From contig NZ_KQ948780.1 of NCBI RefSeq assembly GCF_001514205.1, positions 1 to 64,000 on the forward strand: a stretch of DNA of 64,000 bases, read 5' to 3'. The position numbers were made by a program, and so were the translations under genes. Origin of the DNA: Streptomyces griseoruber. GTDB taxonomy: Bacteria > Actinomycetota > Actinomycetes > Streptomycetales > Streptomycetaceae. Shown here in pieces: positions 48,357 through 57,905 of this stretch. The notes under the pieces were generated by a model, which made no database searches, had not been told where the DNA came from, and saw only the letters and a list, made by a program, of their open reading frames with translations. The first letter of the stretch is position 1. Every line of letters begins with the position of its first letter.

Positions 48357-49373
48357 GTGATCACCACCACGGGCCTGACCAAGGTCTACCGCTCACGCGG
48401 CCGTGAGGTCACCGCCTTGGACGGCGTCGACCTGCACGTCCGCGAAGGCGAGGTGTACGGCGTCATCGGCCAGTCCGGCGCCGGCAAGTCCTCGCTGATC
48501 CGCTGCGTCAACCTCCTGGAGCGCCCCACCGCCGGCACGGTCACCGTCGCCGGCCGGGACCTCACCGCCCTCGCCGGCCGCGGACCGCGCGCCGGCAGGG
48601 AACTGCGGCAGGCCCGCAGCCGGATCGGCATGGTCTTCCAGCACTTCAACCTGCTGTCCTCGCGGACCGTCCAGGACAACGTCGAACTCCCGCTGGAGAT
48701 CCTCGGCGTCTCGGGCAGGGAACGCTCCCGCAAGGCGCTGGACCTGCTCGACCTGGTCGGACTCACCGACAAGGCGAAGTCCTACCCGGCCCAGCTCTCC
48801 GGCGGCCAGAAGCAGCGCGTCGGCATCGCCCGCGCTCTCGCCGGCGACCCCAAGGTGCTGCTGTCCGACGAGGCGACCAGCGCCCTCGACCCGGAGACCA
48901 CCCGCTCCATCCTCCAGCTGCTGCGCGACCTGAACCGGCAACTGGGCCTCACCGTGCTGCTCATCACGCACGAGATGGACGTGGTCAAGTCGATCTGCGA
49001 CTCCGCCGCCCTGATGGAGCGCGGCCGGATCGTGGAGTCCGGCACGGTCGGCGAACTGCTCGCCACCCCCGGCTCCGAACTGGCCGCGGCCCTCTTCCCG
49101 GTCGGCGGCGAGGCCACCGGCGAGGACCGCACCGTGGTCGACGTCACCTTCCACGGCGAGAGCTCCACCCAGCCGGTCATCTCCCAGCTCTCGCGCACCT
49201 ACAACATCGACATCTCCATCCTCGGCGCCGCCATCGACACCGTCGGCGGCCTCCAGATCGGCCGGATGCGCATCGAACTGCCCGGCCGCTACGAGGACAA
49301 CGTCGTACCGATCGGATTCCTGCGCGAACAGGGCCTCCAGATCGACGTACTGCTCGCGGAGGGCGCCGAGTGA
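48357..49373 (+). CDS. metN: Methionine ABC transporter ATP-binding protein
   Basis: 338 residues from GTG 48357. Walker A is GQSGAGKSS, the signature LSGGQKQRVGIARAL and Walker B VLLSDEATSALD. The C-terminal 90 residues form the ACT-like C2/NIL domain (RTYNIDISILGAAIDTVGGL) through which methionine inhibits import. It powers uptake of methionine and its oxide with MetI and MetQ. It overlaps metI by GTGA. Expression is probably set by the Cys/Met leader upstream. Confidence 0.95.
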   Translation: MITTTGLTKVYRSRGREVTALDGVDLHVREGEVYGVIGQSGAGKSSLIRCVNLLERPTAGTVTVAGRDLTALAGRGPRAGRELRQARSRIGMVFQHFNLLSSRTVQDNVELPLEILGVSGRERSRKALDLLDLVGLTDKAKSYPAQLSGGQKQRVGIARALAGDPKVLLSDEATSALDPETTRSILQLLRDLNRQLGLTVLLITHEMDVVKSICDSAALMERGRIVESGTVGELLATPGSELAAALFPVGGEATGEDRTVVDVTFHGESSTQPVISQLSRTYNIDISILGAAIDTVGGLQIGRMRIELPGRYEDNVVPIGFLREQGLQIDVLLAEGAE

Positions 49374-50107
49374 CCTGGTCGGAAATGCAGCCGCTGCTGT
49401 CGCAGGCCTGTGGGGACACCCTCTACATGGTCGGCTGGTCCACCCTCATAGCCGTCGCGGGCGGACTCCCGCTCGGCCTCCTCCTCGTCCTCACCGACAA
49501 GGGCGGACTGCTCCAGAACGTCGTCGCCAACAAGGTGACCGGGCAGATCGTGAACATCGCCCGCTCGATGCCGTTCATCATCCTGATGGTGGCGCTGATG
49601 GGCTTCACCCGCACCATCACCGGGACGACCATCGGCCGCGAGGCCGCCATCGTGCCGCTCGCCATCGGCGCCGTCCCGTTCTTCGCCCGCCTCGTCGAGA
49701 CGGCTGTCCGCGAAGTGGACGGCGGGCTCGTCGAGGCCGTGCAGTCGATGGGCGGCAACACCTGGACCGTCGTCCGCAAGGTCCTCGTCCCCGAATCACT
49801 GCCCTCGCTCATCTCCTCCACGACCACCACGGTCGTCGCCCTCATCGGGTACTCCGCCATGGCCGGCACGGTCGGCGCCGGCGGCCTCGGCGACATCGCC
49901 ATCCGCTACGGCTACCAGCGCTTCGAGACCGACCTGATGTGGATCACCGTGGCGATCCTCGCCGTCGTCATCTCCCTCATCCAGTTCGCCGGCGACTGGG
50001 CCGCCCGCTCCCTGCACCGCCGCGGCGGCCGCTCCGGCCCCGCCCCGAAGCTGCGGCTGCTGAAGACGAAGGAGCCGACCGCCGCCGATGTGAGCAAGGT
50101 CGCCTGA
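49370..50107 (+). CDS. metI: Methionine ABC transporter permease
   Basis: 245 residues from GTG 49370 with five membrane helices. The EAA loop (VDGGLVEAVQSMGGNTWTVV) contacts MetN. The C-terminus carries a basic tail (LHRRGGRSGPAPKLRLLKTK). It is translationally coupled to metN by a four-base overlap. Confidence 0.95.
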   Translation: MTWSEMQPLLSQACGDTLYMVGWSTLIAVAGGLPLGLLLVLTDKGGLLQNVVANKVTGQIVNIARSMPFIILMVALMGFTRTITGTTIGREAAIVPLAIGAVPFFARLVETAVREVDGGLVEAVQSMGGNTWTVVRKVLVPESLPSLISSTTTTVVALIGYSAMAGTVGAGGLGDIAIRYGYQRFETDLMWITVAILAVVISLIQFAGDWAARSLHRRGGRSGPAPKLRLLKTKEPTAADVSKVA

Positions 50108-50179
50108 GCCCGGCCCGCACTCCTGAACTCCCCGCACACCCACAGCGGGGCCGCACCACCCCTAGGAAAGGCACTTTTC

Positions 50180-51016
50180 GTGCGTAACACCGCCAAGATC
50201 ACCACCGCCGTCCTCGCCGCCGGAGCCCTCACCCTCGGACTCGGCGCGTGCGGCTCGGACAAGGACTCCGGCAGCACCGACGCCGACGCCAAGCTGACCG
50301 TCGCGGCCACCCCCACCCCGCAGGGCGAGATCCTCACCTACATCAAGGACAACCTCGCCAAGAAGGCCGGCCTCGACCTCGAGGTCAAGGAGTTCACCGA
50401 CTACGTGACCCCCAACACGGCCGTCCAGCAGGGCGAGGTCGACGCCAACTACTTCCAGCACCAGCCGTACCTCACCGACTTCAACAAGAAGAACGGCACC
50501 GACATCGTCGCCGTGCCCGGTGCGACCGTGCACCTGGAGCCGCTCGGCCTGTACTCCCAGGGCGTCAAGAAGCTCGACGACCTGAAGAAGGGCGCCACCG
50601 TCGCCCTGCCGAACGACACCACCAACGAGGCCCGCGCGCTGAAGCTGCTCGAGGCCAACGGCCTGATCGAGCTGAAGTCCGGCGTCGGCTACGACGCCAC
50701 CCCCAAGGACGTCACCGCCAACCCCGGGAACCTCAAGTTCAAGGAGCTGGAGGCGGCCCAGCTGCCGCGCTCCCTCGCCGACGTCGACGCCGCGGTGATC
50801 AACGGCAACTACGCGCTGGAGGCCGACCTCAGCCCCGCCGAGGACGCCCTCGTCGCCGAGTCCGCCCAGGACAACCCGTACGCCAACTTCCTCGCCGTGA
50901 AGAAGGGCAACGAGGACGACCCGCGGATCCAGAAGCTCGCCAAGCTGCTCACCTCGCCCGAGGTGAAGAAGTTCATCGAGGACAAGTACGACGGCGCCGT
51001 CGTCGCCGCGTTCTGA
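50180..51016 (+). CDS. metQ: Methionine-binding lipoprotein
   Basis: 278 residues from GTG 50180 behind AGGAAAGG. The lipobox is LGAC at about 21-24, so the protein is lipid-anchored outside the membrane. The NLPA/MetQ blocks VAATPTPQGEILTYIKDNLA, VDANYFQHQPYL, VALPNDTTNEARAL and VINGNYALEADL are all present. It delivers methionine to MetNI. A strong terminator follows. Confidence 0.95.
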   Translation: MRNTAKITTAVLAAGALTLGLGACGSDKDSGSTDADAKLTVAATPTPQGEILTYIKDNLAKKAGLDLEVKEFTDYVTPNTAVQQGEVDANYFQHQPYLTDFNKKNGTDIVAVPGATVHLEPLGLYSQGVKKLDDLKKGATVALPNDTTNEARALKLLEANGLIELKSGVGYDATPKDVTANPGNLKFKELEAAQLPRSLADVDAAVINGNYALEADLSPAEDALVAESAQDNPYANFLAVKKGNEDDPRIQKLAKLLTSPEVKKFIEDKYDGAVVAAF

Positions 51017-51042
51017 CCGCCCGCGCCGGTCGCCTCGGCAAC

Positions 51043-51083
51043 CCACGGGGTCCGCTCCCTCACGAAGGGTGGGGACCCCGTGG
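51043..51083 (+). terminator. Terminator of the metNIQ operon
   Basis: CCACGGGGTCC 51043-51053 pairs with GGACCCCGTGG 51073-51083, an 11-bp perfect stem, with a smaller CCCT/AGGG stem nested in the loop. It lies 26 bp after the metQ stop. Confidence 0.85.
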
Positions 51084-51193
51084 TGCCGCTCGGCCCCTTC
51101 ATGCTGCATGCTGGGCAGTTCAGCGGGTCCTGACGGTCCGGTAGGTACGGGACCGTTCGGGCACCGAGGTTTCGAAGGCTACGGAGCGGCTTC

Positions 51194-51832
51194 ATGACGA
51201 GCACCTTCCCCACCATCTCCATCAGCACGGAGCGGTTGGTGCTGCGGCCCCTCGACGAGGACGACGTGCCCGCCCTGGCCGAGATGATGAACGACGAGCA
51301 GATCGGCGCCTGGACAGGGGTCCCGCAGCCCTACAGCCAACAGGCCGCCCACCGCTGGATCACCGAGGACGCGCCCGACGAACGCACGGCCGGACGCGGC
51401 CTCGCCCTCGCCGTCACCGAGTTCCTCACCCAGCGGCTCGTCGGCGTCATCCAGCTCACCCGGACCGACTGGCACGTCCGGTCCACCGAACTGTCGTACA
51501 TCGTCGCCTCCTGGGCCCGCGGCGAGGGCTACGCCTCCGAGGCCGCGCTCGCCACCGCCCAGTGGCTCTTCACCGACCAGAAGTTCGAACGCATCGAGCT
51601 GCGCACGGCCGCCGACAACACCGCCTCCCAGCAGGTCGCGCAGAAGATCGGCTGCATCAGCGAGGGGGTCCTGCGGGGCGCCTGCATAGCGCGGGCCCGC
51701 GCCGAGGACGGCACCTGGACCGAGGTGCGCACCGACTACATCGTGTGGAGCCTGCTGCCCGAGGACATCGAGGGCGCCGGCGACCAGCTCGCCGAGGGCG
51801 GCGGCTTCACCTCGTACACCGACTGGAACTGA
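51194..51832 (+). CDS. RimJ/RimL-type N-acetyltransferase
   Basis: 212 residues in the Acetyltransf_3 branch of GNAT. Typical blocks: ISTERLVLRPLDEDDVPALA, ELSYIVASWARGEGYASEAA and RIELRTAADNTASQQVAQKI. Members acetylate protein N-termini or small amines; the substrate is unknown. ATG 51194 stands a little after the metNIQ terminator, with its own TACGGAGC binding site. Confidence 0.88.
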   Translation: MTSTFPTISISTERLVLRPLDEDDVPALAEMMNDEQIGAWTGVPQPYSQQAAHRWITEDAPDERTAGRGLALAVTEFLTQRLVGVIQLTRTDWHVRSTELSYIVASWARGEGYASEAALATAQWLFTDQKFERIELRTAADNTASQQVAQKIGCISEGVLRGACIARARAEDGTWTEVRTDYIVWSLLPEDIEGAGDQLAEGGGFTSYTDWN

Positions 51833-51926
51833 CCCCGGGCCGGTGATCGGGCGGCAGCCCGCCCCACGCGACCAGGTACCCTCACGGAGCCCGCTGCCTG
51901 CGTGAACCCCCGGGAGACTGAGGACG

Positions 51927-53138
51927 ATGGCCGACCGCGTCACCGTGATCGGCTGGGACGGCTCGCCGCTGACCGCCGCGGCCCGCTCGGCACTCGGAGC
52001 CGCCACGCTCGTGGCCGGCGCCGCCCACCACCTGGCGCTGCCCGAGATCCCGCCCGCCGCCGAGCGCATCCGCCTGGGCAGTGTCTCCCTCGCCGCCCGC
52101 CGGATCGCCGGCCACCGGGGCACCGCGGTCGTCCTCGCCGACGGGGACCCGGGCTTCTTCGGCGTCGTACGCACCCTGCGCGCACCCGAGTTCGGCCTGG
52201 AGGTCGAGGTCGTCCCGGCCGTCTCCTCCGTCGCCGCCGCCTTCGCCCGCGCCGGCATGCCCTGGGACGACGCCGAGGTCGTCGTCGCCCACCGGCGCAC
52301 CCTGCGCCGCGCCGTCAACGTCTGCCGCGCCCACACCAAGGTCGCCGTCCTCACCTCGCCCGGCGCCGGTCCCGCCGAGCTCGGCCTGCTCCTGGAGGGC
52401 GTGCACCGCACCTTCGTGATCTGCGAGGAACTGGGCACCGACCGCGAGCGGGTCAGCGTCCTCACCTCCGACAAGGCCGTCGACCACACCTGGCGCGACC
52501 CCAACGTCGTCATCGTCATCGGCGGCCCGGCGACCGTCGGCGACGGCGGCGGCTGGCTCGCCGGGCGCGACCCGGGCACCGGACCGCGCGGCTGGGCCCT
52601 GCCCGCCGAGGCCTACGGCGGCGACCTCGGCGAGGGCGAGTCGGACCTGCTGCGCGCGGCCCAACTCGCCCGGCTCGGACCACGCGTCGGCGACCTCGTC
52701 TGGGACATCGGCTGCGGCAGCGGCGCCTTCGCCACCGAGGCCGCGCGGGCCGGCGCGGCCGTCCTCGCCGTCGACCACGACCTCCACGCCTGCGCCCGCA
52801 CCGACGCCACCGCCCGCCGCTACGGCGTCCAGCTCCAGATCGTCCGCGGCACCGCCCCGCACGTCCTGGAGAACCTGCCCGAACCGGATGTCGTCCGCGT
52901 CGGCGGCGGGGGAGCCGCCGTGGTCTCGGCCGTCGCCGACCGCCGCCCGCAGCGCATCGTGACCCACGCGGCGACCCGCGACGCCGCCGAACGCGTCGGC
53001 CGCGATCTCACCGAGCACGGCTACCTCGTCGAGTGCGCCCTCGTGCAGTCCGTACAACTCGACACACGGGTCTGGACGGAGACCGAGCGGAGCGTCGCGT
53101 TCCTGCTCAGCGGGGCTCTTCCGGACCGCCGGACGTGA
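51927..53138 (+). CDS. cobL: Precorrin-6Y C5,15-methyltransferase/decarboxylase
   Basis: 403 residues. The N-terminal half (CbiE-like, about 1-205) is a tetrapyrrole methylase with VVLADGDPGFFGVVRTL and VVPAVSSVAAAFARAGMPW. The C-terminal half (CbiT-like, about 215-400) is a Rossmann methylase with VWDIGCGSGAFATEAARAGA. Together they methylate C5 and C15 and decarboxylate C12 of the corrin ring. Aerobic-type cobalamin synthesis is implied. ATG 51927 follows GGGAGACTGAGG. Confidence 0.93.
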   Translation: MADRVTVIGWDGSPLTAAARSALGAATLVAGAAHHLALPEIPPAAERIRLGSVSLAARRIAGHRGTAVVLADGDPGFFGVVRTLRAPEFGLEVEVVPAVSSVAAAFARAGMPWDDAEVVVAHRRTLRRAVNVCRAHTKVAVLTSPGAGPAELGLLLEGVHRTFVICEELGTDRERVSVLTSDKAVDHTWRDPNVVIVIGGPATVGDGGGWLAGRDPGTGPRGWALPAEAYGGDLGEGESDLLRAAQLARLGPRVGDLVWDIGCGSGAFATEAARAGAAVLAVDHDLHACARTDATARRYGVQLQIVRGTAPHVLENLPEPDVVRVGGGGAAVVSAVADRRPQRIVTHAATRDAAERVGRDLTEHGYLVECALVQSVQLDTRVWTETERSVAFLLSGALPDRRT

Positions 53139-53505
53139 CCCGGTTCGCCCTCCCCGTGATCCTGTTGTCGTACCGCTCGCGGTAGGCTGAACGATCGTCG
53201 TACCGCTTCCGTTCGCCCGGCACTTCATCGGCCAATGTCCGGAAAACACATCCCTTTTGGGCTGAGCCGTGGTACGGCAGAACCGGAGGGCGCGCAACGT
53301 GGCGCAGTCCACAGCGGAGCGACGGAGATCGACCTGTCGCGAGGCGGCGACGGCCGGGACAATGCCACTGAATGGCTTTGTCGCTTTTTCGGGCGGTCGT
53401 TCGTGCCGCTGGGCACGGACGCTCGTTCTTCACTACGGGGCGATCGGTGCGCCGTTCCGGGTGAGCTGGTCGTAGGAGCACTAAACCGATGGGCGAGGGG
53501 TACGC
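53139..53505 (+). other. 367-bp spacer before the BluB-CobT gene
   Basis: No convincing gene. A 10-bp hairpin (CGTTCGTGCC 53398-53407 with GGCACGGACG 53412-53421) lies about 85 bp before the start. AAT-rich bases around 53370-53390 stand out from the local composition and could hold a promoter. A 58-residue open frame 53299-53475 exists but lacks a binding site and codon bias. GCCACTG at about 53373 resembles part of a cobalamin-riboswitch motif, but the remaining conserved elements are absent. Confidence 0.4.
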
Positions 53506-56500
53506 ATGACCGACACCGGCCAGGTCCCGGGCGAGGGGCTGCCGGAGAACGCAGGCACGGTGGAACAGCCGGGCGCCTCCGCGCACGGCGCGTACACCTA
53601 CCTCTCCGAGACCACCGCCGAGGACGAAGACCTGTTGCTGCTGCCGGGCGCCCAGAGCGCCTGGGGCAACGAGGTGGCGCCGCCCGCGCCCGAGCCGGTC
53701 GTCGAGACGGTCCACGAGCCCGGCCCGCACGAGCTCTCCGGCCGCGACAGCGGCTCGGTCGACCTCAGCGCCGTACGGCTGCCCAACCCCGCCGCACCCC
53801 CTCAGCCGGCCCCGCGCCGGCCCCTCCACCTGGGCCCGCCGATCCCCGACGCCTCCGCCAGCCCGGTCCGCTCCCTCGCCGACCGCGGCCCGGCCGGTGC
53901 TCCCGTGCGCCACCCGGTCCAGCCCGCGCCCGGCCCCGAGTACCTCGACGTTCCGCCGCTGCGCGAGATGCCTCCGCAGGGGGCCGTTCCCTGGGGAGCG
54001 GCGGCCCAGGCCACCGCTGCGGAACCCGGTTCGCTGGGAGTCGCCGAAGCCGTCGTGGCGCGCGTGGCGACCGAGGCGATCGCCGCGACCGCCCCGCAGG
54101 GGGCCTACAACGCCGAGGCCGCGTACGGCGGAAACGGTGGCGGTGGTGGCGAGGTCACGCCCACGACCCCTGCGGCGCCGGTCGAGCCCGTGCCGTTCTC
54201 CCCGACCGCGTCCGGGGTCGTCGACCCCGGCCAGCTGCTCGGAGCGGCGCTGATCGCCGAGGGCGAGCAGGATGTCGCCGACGAGGTGGTGGAGACGGGG
54301 CCGGCCGAGCCGGTGGCCGCGCCGCCGGTCGAGGTGACGCCCGCCCCGGAGGTCCTCCCCGAGGCCGTGGTCGCGACGGAAGCCGTACCGGCGGAAGTTC
54401 CTGGGGCCAGTGAGCCGACGACCGTGGCGGAGGTCGCCGAGGCGGCGGTTCCGTCTGCGCGGGAGCCGCTGGCATCCGAGGTGGGCGTCGCGGAGGGTGC
54501 GCAGGCACCTGAGGCCGGCCCTGCCGAGGAGCCGCAGGCGCCTGAGGTGAGCGTTTCCGAGGCGGCCGCGGTGCCGGACGGGAGTGGCGCCGAGGTGCCC
54601 CCGGTCGCCGAGGTGGAGCAGGCCGCGGCCGTGACCGAGGTCGTACAGGCTCCGGAGGACGCCGTTTCCGAGGTCGCGGAGGCTGCCGGGGCCGGCGAGG
54701 CCACCGAAGTCGCCGAGGTTGCGGAGGTGCCCGCGCCCGAGGTGGTCGAGGCTCCCGTGGCGCCCGAGCCCCGGGTGGTGCGGGCGGAGGAGGCGAGCCC
54801 CGTCGAGGCGGCGCAGCCGACCGAGGCGCCCGCACCCGAGACCGAGACCGTCGAGACCGAGACCGTCGAGACCGTGTCCGAGGTGCCGGTTCCGGACGAG
54901 GCCGCAGTGCCGGACGCGTCCGCACCGGTCGAGGCCCTCGCGCCGGTCGAGGCCCCCGCACCGGTCGAGGTCCCCGCGCCGGTCGAGGCGCAGGCCGCCG
55001 GGACCGCGGTCCAGACTCCCGAGCCGGCCGTGAGCGTCTCGGCCGAGGCTCCCCTTCCGGTCGAGCCGGTGCAGGAAACCGTGGCGGTGGAGCACGAGTC
55101 TCCCGCCCCCGCTCCCGACGCCCCCGTGCTCACGCAGGACACCCACACCGCCGAACTTCCGGCGCCGGAGGCTCCCGCCGAGGCCGTCGCGACTCCCGAA
55201 GCCCCCCAGCCCGTGGAGGCTCCCACCGCACCCGTTGAGGTCATCGCGCCGGTCGAGGCCGAAGCGGCGCAGCCCGCAGAGCCCGCCGAACCCTCCGTGA
55301 CCCCGCTCGTCGAGCCGGAGGCGCCGCAGCCGCAGCCCGAGCCCGTCGCAGAGGTCCACCCGGCCCCCGAGCAGGTGGCGACCGCCGAGCCGACCCCGGA
55401 CGCGCAGCCGGAACCGGAGCCGGAGGCGACCGCAGAGCAGACGGCGGTGCCCCAGCCGCCGCTCGCCCCCGCCGCCGCCCACCAGCCGGACACCGCATCT
55501 CAGCTCCCGGACGCCCCCGCGCCGACCCCGGAGCCGGAGACGCCGGCCGAAGCTGTCGCGGCGGCCCTGGCGGAGGCTCCCGCGGAGCCCCGGGCGATCC
55601 CTGCTCCTCCCACCCCGCAGCCGCACCGGCCCGTGGGCACGTTCGTACCGGTCGAGGGCACCGTGCCGACCGCCCCGCACCTCGCCCCGGCCCCGCCCCG
55701 GGCCGTGACCCTCCCCACGGAGGACCGGCAGCCCGCCGAGGTCCAGCCGGAGCCGGTCGCCGAGGTCCAGCCGGAGGCGCCGGCGGAGGTGCCCCCCGTC
55801 CTCGTGACTCCCGCGCAGCCCACCGCTCCCGCTCCCACCGTCCCCGCCCCCCGCGCGGCCGACCCCGCTCCCGCCCCGGCGACCCCGGACCCGGAGCCCG
55901 CGGCCGACGTCCAGGCCGACCCCGACCCCGAGGTCGCGCAGAACCCGGAGGACCTGGAAACCAGGGCCGCCGACCAGGAAGAGAGCCCGGCCACCGTGGA
56001 AGAAGCCAGAGAGTCCACCGGCCCTGCCGCGCCCGCGTACGACGATGCCGAGCGCGAGGCCGTCCTGAAGGTCATGCGCGAGCGCCGTGACATCCGCAAC
56101 GGCTTCCGCGGCGACCCGATCCCGCACGAGGTGCTGCTGCGCGTCCTGGAGGCCGCCCACACCGCGCCCTCCGTCGGTCACTCGCAGCCCTGGGACTTCG
56201 TCGTCATCCGCTCCGCCGACACGCGGCGCTCGATGCACGAACTGGCGATGCGTCAGCGCGACGCGTACGCCAAGTCCCTCCCCAAGGGCCGGGCGAAGCA
56301 GTTCAAGGAACTGAAGATCGAGGCCATCCTCGAGACCCCGGTGAACATCGTGGTCACCGCCGACCCGACGCGCGGCGGCCGGCACACCCTGGGCCGGCAC
56401 ACCCAGCCGCAGATGGCGCCGTACTCCTCCGCGCTCGCGGTCGAGAACCTCTGGCTCGCGGCGCGCGCCGAGGGCCTCGGTGTCGGCTGGGTCAGCTTCT

Positions 56501-57753
56501 TCGACGAGCGCGAGATGGTCCGCGCCCTCGGCCTGCCCGACCACCTCGAAGTGGTCGCCTACCTCTGCGTCGGTTACGTCGACGAGTTCCCGCCCGAGCC
56601 CGAGCTGATGCAGGCCGGCTGGGCCAAGCGCCGCCCGCTGTCCTGGGTCGTGCACGAGGAGACGTACGGCCGTCGCGCGCTGCCCGGCGAGGACCCGCAC
56701 GACCTGCTCGGCGAGACCGTCGCCAGCGTCCGCCCGCTGGACGCCAAGGCGCTCGGCGAGGCCTGGGAGCGGCAGAAGCGGATGACGAAGCCGGCCGGGG
56801 CGCTCGGCATGCTGGAGATCATCTCCGCACAGCTGTCGGGTCTGTCCCGGCAGTGCCCGCCGCCGATCCCGGAGCCCGCGGCCGTCGCGATCTTCGCGGG
56901 CGACCACGGTGTCCACGCCCAGGGCGTCACCCCCTGGCCGCAGGAGGTGACGGCCCAGATGGTCGCCAACTTCCTCGGCGGGGGAGCGGTCTGCAACGCC
57001 TTCGCGAGCCAGGTGGGCGCGGAGGTCTGTGTGGTGGACGTCGGCGTGGCCACCGACCTCCCGGCGACCCCCGGCCTGCTGCCCCGCAAGGTCCGCGCCG
57101 GCACGTCCGACATGACCACGGGCCCCGCGATGACCCGCGAGGAGGCCAAGCAGGCCATCGAGGTCGGCATCGAGACCGCCCGCGACCTGGTGGCGGCCGG
57201 CAACAAGGCCCTGCTGACGGGCGAGATGGGCATCGCCAACACGACCGCCTCGGCGGCGCTGATCTCGGTCTTCACCGGCGCGGACCCCTCCGAGGTCACG
57301 GGCCGGGGCACCGGCATCAACGACGAGACCCTCGCCCGCAAGACCGAGGTGGTCCGCCGGGCCCTCGAACTCCACCAGCCCGACCCGGCCGATCCGATCG
57401 GCGTCCTGGCCGCGATCGGCGGTTTCGAGCACGCGGCGATGGTCGGCCTCCTCCTCGGCGGCGCGTCCCTGCGGACGCCGGTGATCCTGGACGGCGTCAG
57501 CGCCGGCGCGGCGGCCCTGGTCGCCCGCGCGATCGCCCCCGAGGTCCTCGCGGCCTGCATCGCCGGCCACCGCAGCGCGGAGCCGGGCCACGTGGCGGCC
57601 CTCAACAAGCTCGGTCTGCGCCCCTTGGTCGACCTCGACCTCCGTCTCGGCGAAGGCACCGGCGCCCTCCTGGCGCTCCCGCTGGTCCAGAGCACGGCCC
57701 GGGCGATGCACGAGGTGGCGACCTTCGACTCGGCGGGAGTCACCGAGAAGTGA
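53506..57753 (+). CDS. BluB-CobT fusion with long disordered N-terminus
   Basis: 1415 residues. Residues 1 to about 840 are low-complexity Ala/Pro/Glu/Val (units such as APVEAPAPVEVPAPVEAQ), probably disordered, with one conserved-looking patch at about 30-55 (YTYLSETTAEDEDLLLLPGA). Residues about 845-1060 are a nitroreductase fold of the BluB type (RRDIRNGFRGDPIP, AAHTAPSVGHSQPWDFVVI), which turns reduced FMN into dimethylbenzimidazole with oxygen. Residues about 1070-1415 are CobT (LLTGEMGIANTTASAAL, GGFEHAAMVGLLLGGA, catalytic Glu in RLGEGTGALLALPL), which couples dimethylbenzimidazole to nicotinate mononucleotide. Consecutive steps of the cobalamin lower ligand are thus on one chain. ATG 53506. 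Confidence 0.9.
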   Translation: MTDTGQVPGEGLPENAGTVEQPGASAHGAYTYLSETTAEDEDLLLLPGAQSAWGNEVAPPAPEPVVETVHEPGPHELSGRDSGSVDLSAVRLPNPAAPPQPAPRRPLHLGPPIPDASASPVRSLADRGPAGAPVRHPVQPAPGPEYLDVPPLREMPPQGAVPWGAAAQATAAEPGSLGVAEAVVARVATEAIAATAPQGAYNAEAAYGGNGGGGGEVTPTTPAAPVEPVPFSPTASGVVDPGQLLGAALIAEGEQDVADEVVETGPAEPVAAPPVEVTPAPEVLPEAVVATEAVPAEVPGASEPTTVAEVAEAAVPSAREPLASEVGVAEGAQAPEAGPAEEPQAPEVSVSEAAAVPDGSGAEVPPVAEVEQAAAVTEVVQAPEDAVSEVAEAAGAGEATEVAEVAEVPAPEVVEAPVAPEPRVVRAEEASPVEAAQPTEAPAPETETVETETVETVSEVPVPDEAAVPDASAPVEALAPVEAPAPVEVPAPVEAQAAGTAVQTPEPAVSVSAEAPLPVEPVQETVAVEHESPAPAPDAPVLTQDTHTAELPAPEAPAEAVATPEAPQPVEAPTAPVEVIAPVEAEAAQPAEPAEPSVTPLVEPEAPQPQPEPVAEVHPAPEQVATAEPTPDAQPEPEPEATAEQTAVPQPPLAPAAAHQPDTASQLPDAPAPTPEPETPAEAVAAALAEAPAEPRAIPAPPTPQPHRPVGTFVPVEGTVPTAPHLAPAPPRAVTLPTEDRQPAEVQPEPVAEVQPEAPAEVPPVLVTPAQPTAPAPTVPAPRAADPAPAPATPDPEPAADVQADPDPEVAQNPEDLETRAADQEESPATVEEARESTGPAAPAYDDAEREAVLKVMRERRDIRNGFRGDPIPHEVLLRVLEAAHTAPSVGHSQPWDFVVIRSADTRRSMHELAMRQRDAYAKSLPKGRAKQFKELKIEAILETPVNIVVTADPTRGGRHTLGRHTQPQMAPYSSALAVENLWLAARAEGLGVGWVSFFDEREMVRALGLPDHLEVVAYLCVGYVDEFPPEPELMQAGWAKRRPLSWVVHEETYGRRALPGEDPHDLLGETVASVRPLDAKALGEAWERQKRMTKPAGALGMLEIISAQLSGLSRQCPPPIPEPAAVAIFAGDHGVHAQGVTPWPQEVTAQMVANFLGGGAVCNAFASQVGAEVCVVDVGVATDLPATPGLLPRKVRAGTSDMTTGPAMTREEAKQAIEVGIETARDLVAAGNKALLTGEMGIANTTASAALISVFTGADPSEVTGRGTGINDETLARKTEVVRRALELHQPDPADPIGVLAAIGGFEHAAMVGLLLGGASLRTPVILDGVSAGAAALVARAIAPEVLAACIAGHRSAEPGHVAALNKLGLRPLVDLDLRLGEGTGALLALPLVQSTARAMHEVATFDSAGVTEK

Positions 57754-57905
57754 GTCGTGAGGGGGCCCACGGCGACTCGGCGACCACCCGCGGCCGTGTA
57801 CGCGGCCAGGACGCCCAGTCACTGGACACCTGAGTCGCCGAAGCCCGCCCCCGCATAAAATCCGCACGTCAGGGCCACCCACGCCGCAAAGGGAGCCGCA
57901 CCCGC

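Noticed and set aside
53299..53475. 58-residue plus-strand open frame upstream of BluB-CobT
   Set aside because: No ribosome binding site, poor third-position bias and no recognisable features.
53345..53505. Possible cobalamin riboswitch before BluB-CobT (GCCACTG present)
   Set aside because: Only that heptamer fits; the CCGGTG-type and other conserved core elements are absent. A covariance-model search of 53139-53505 would settle it.
54250..55950. Repetitive DNA in the cobT gene considered as tandem repeat or CRISPR
   Set aside because: The repeats are irregular Ala/Pro/Glu/Val codon runs in an open frame, with no fixed repeat-spacer period.
53107..57882. 1591-residue open frame on the minus strand opposite BluB-CobT
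   Set aside because: Long antisense frames arise from third-position G/C bias; the translation has no known domain, and the plus strand carries clear BluB and CobT motifs.
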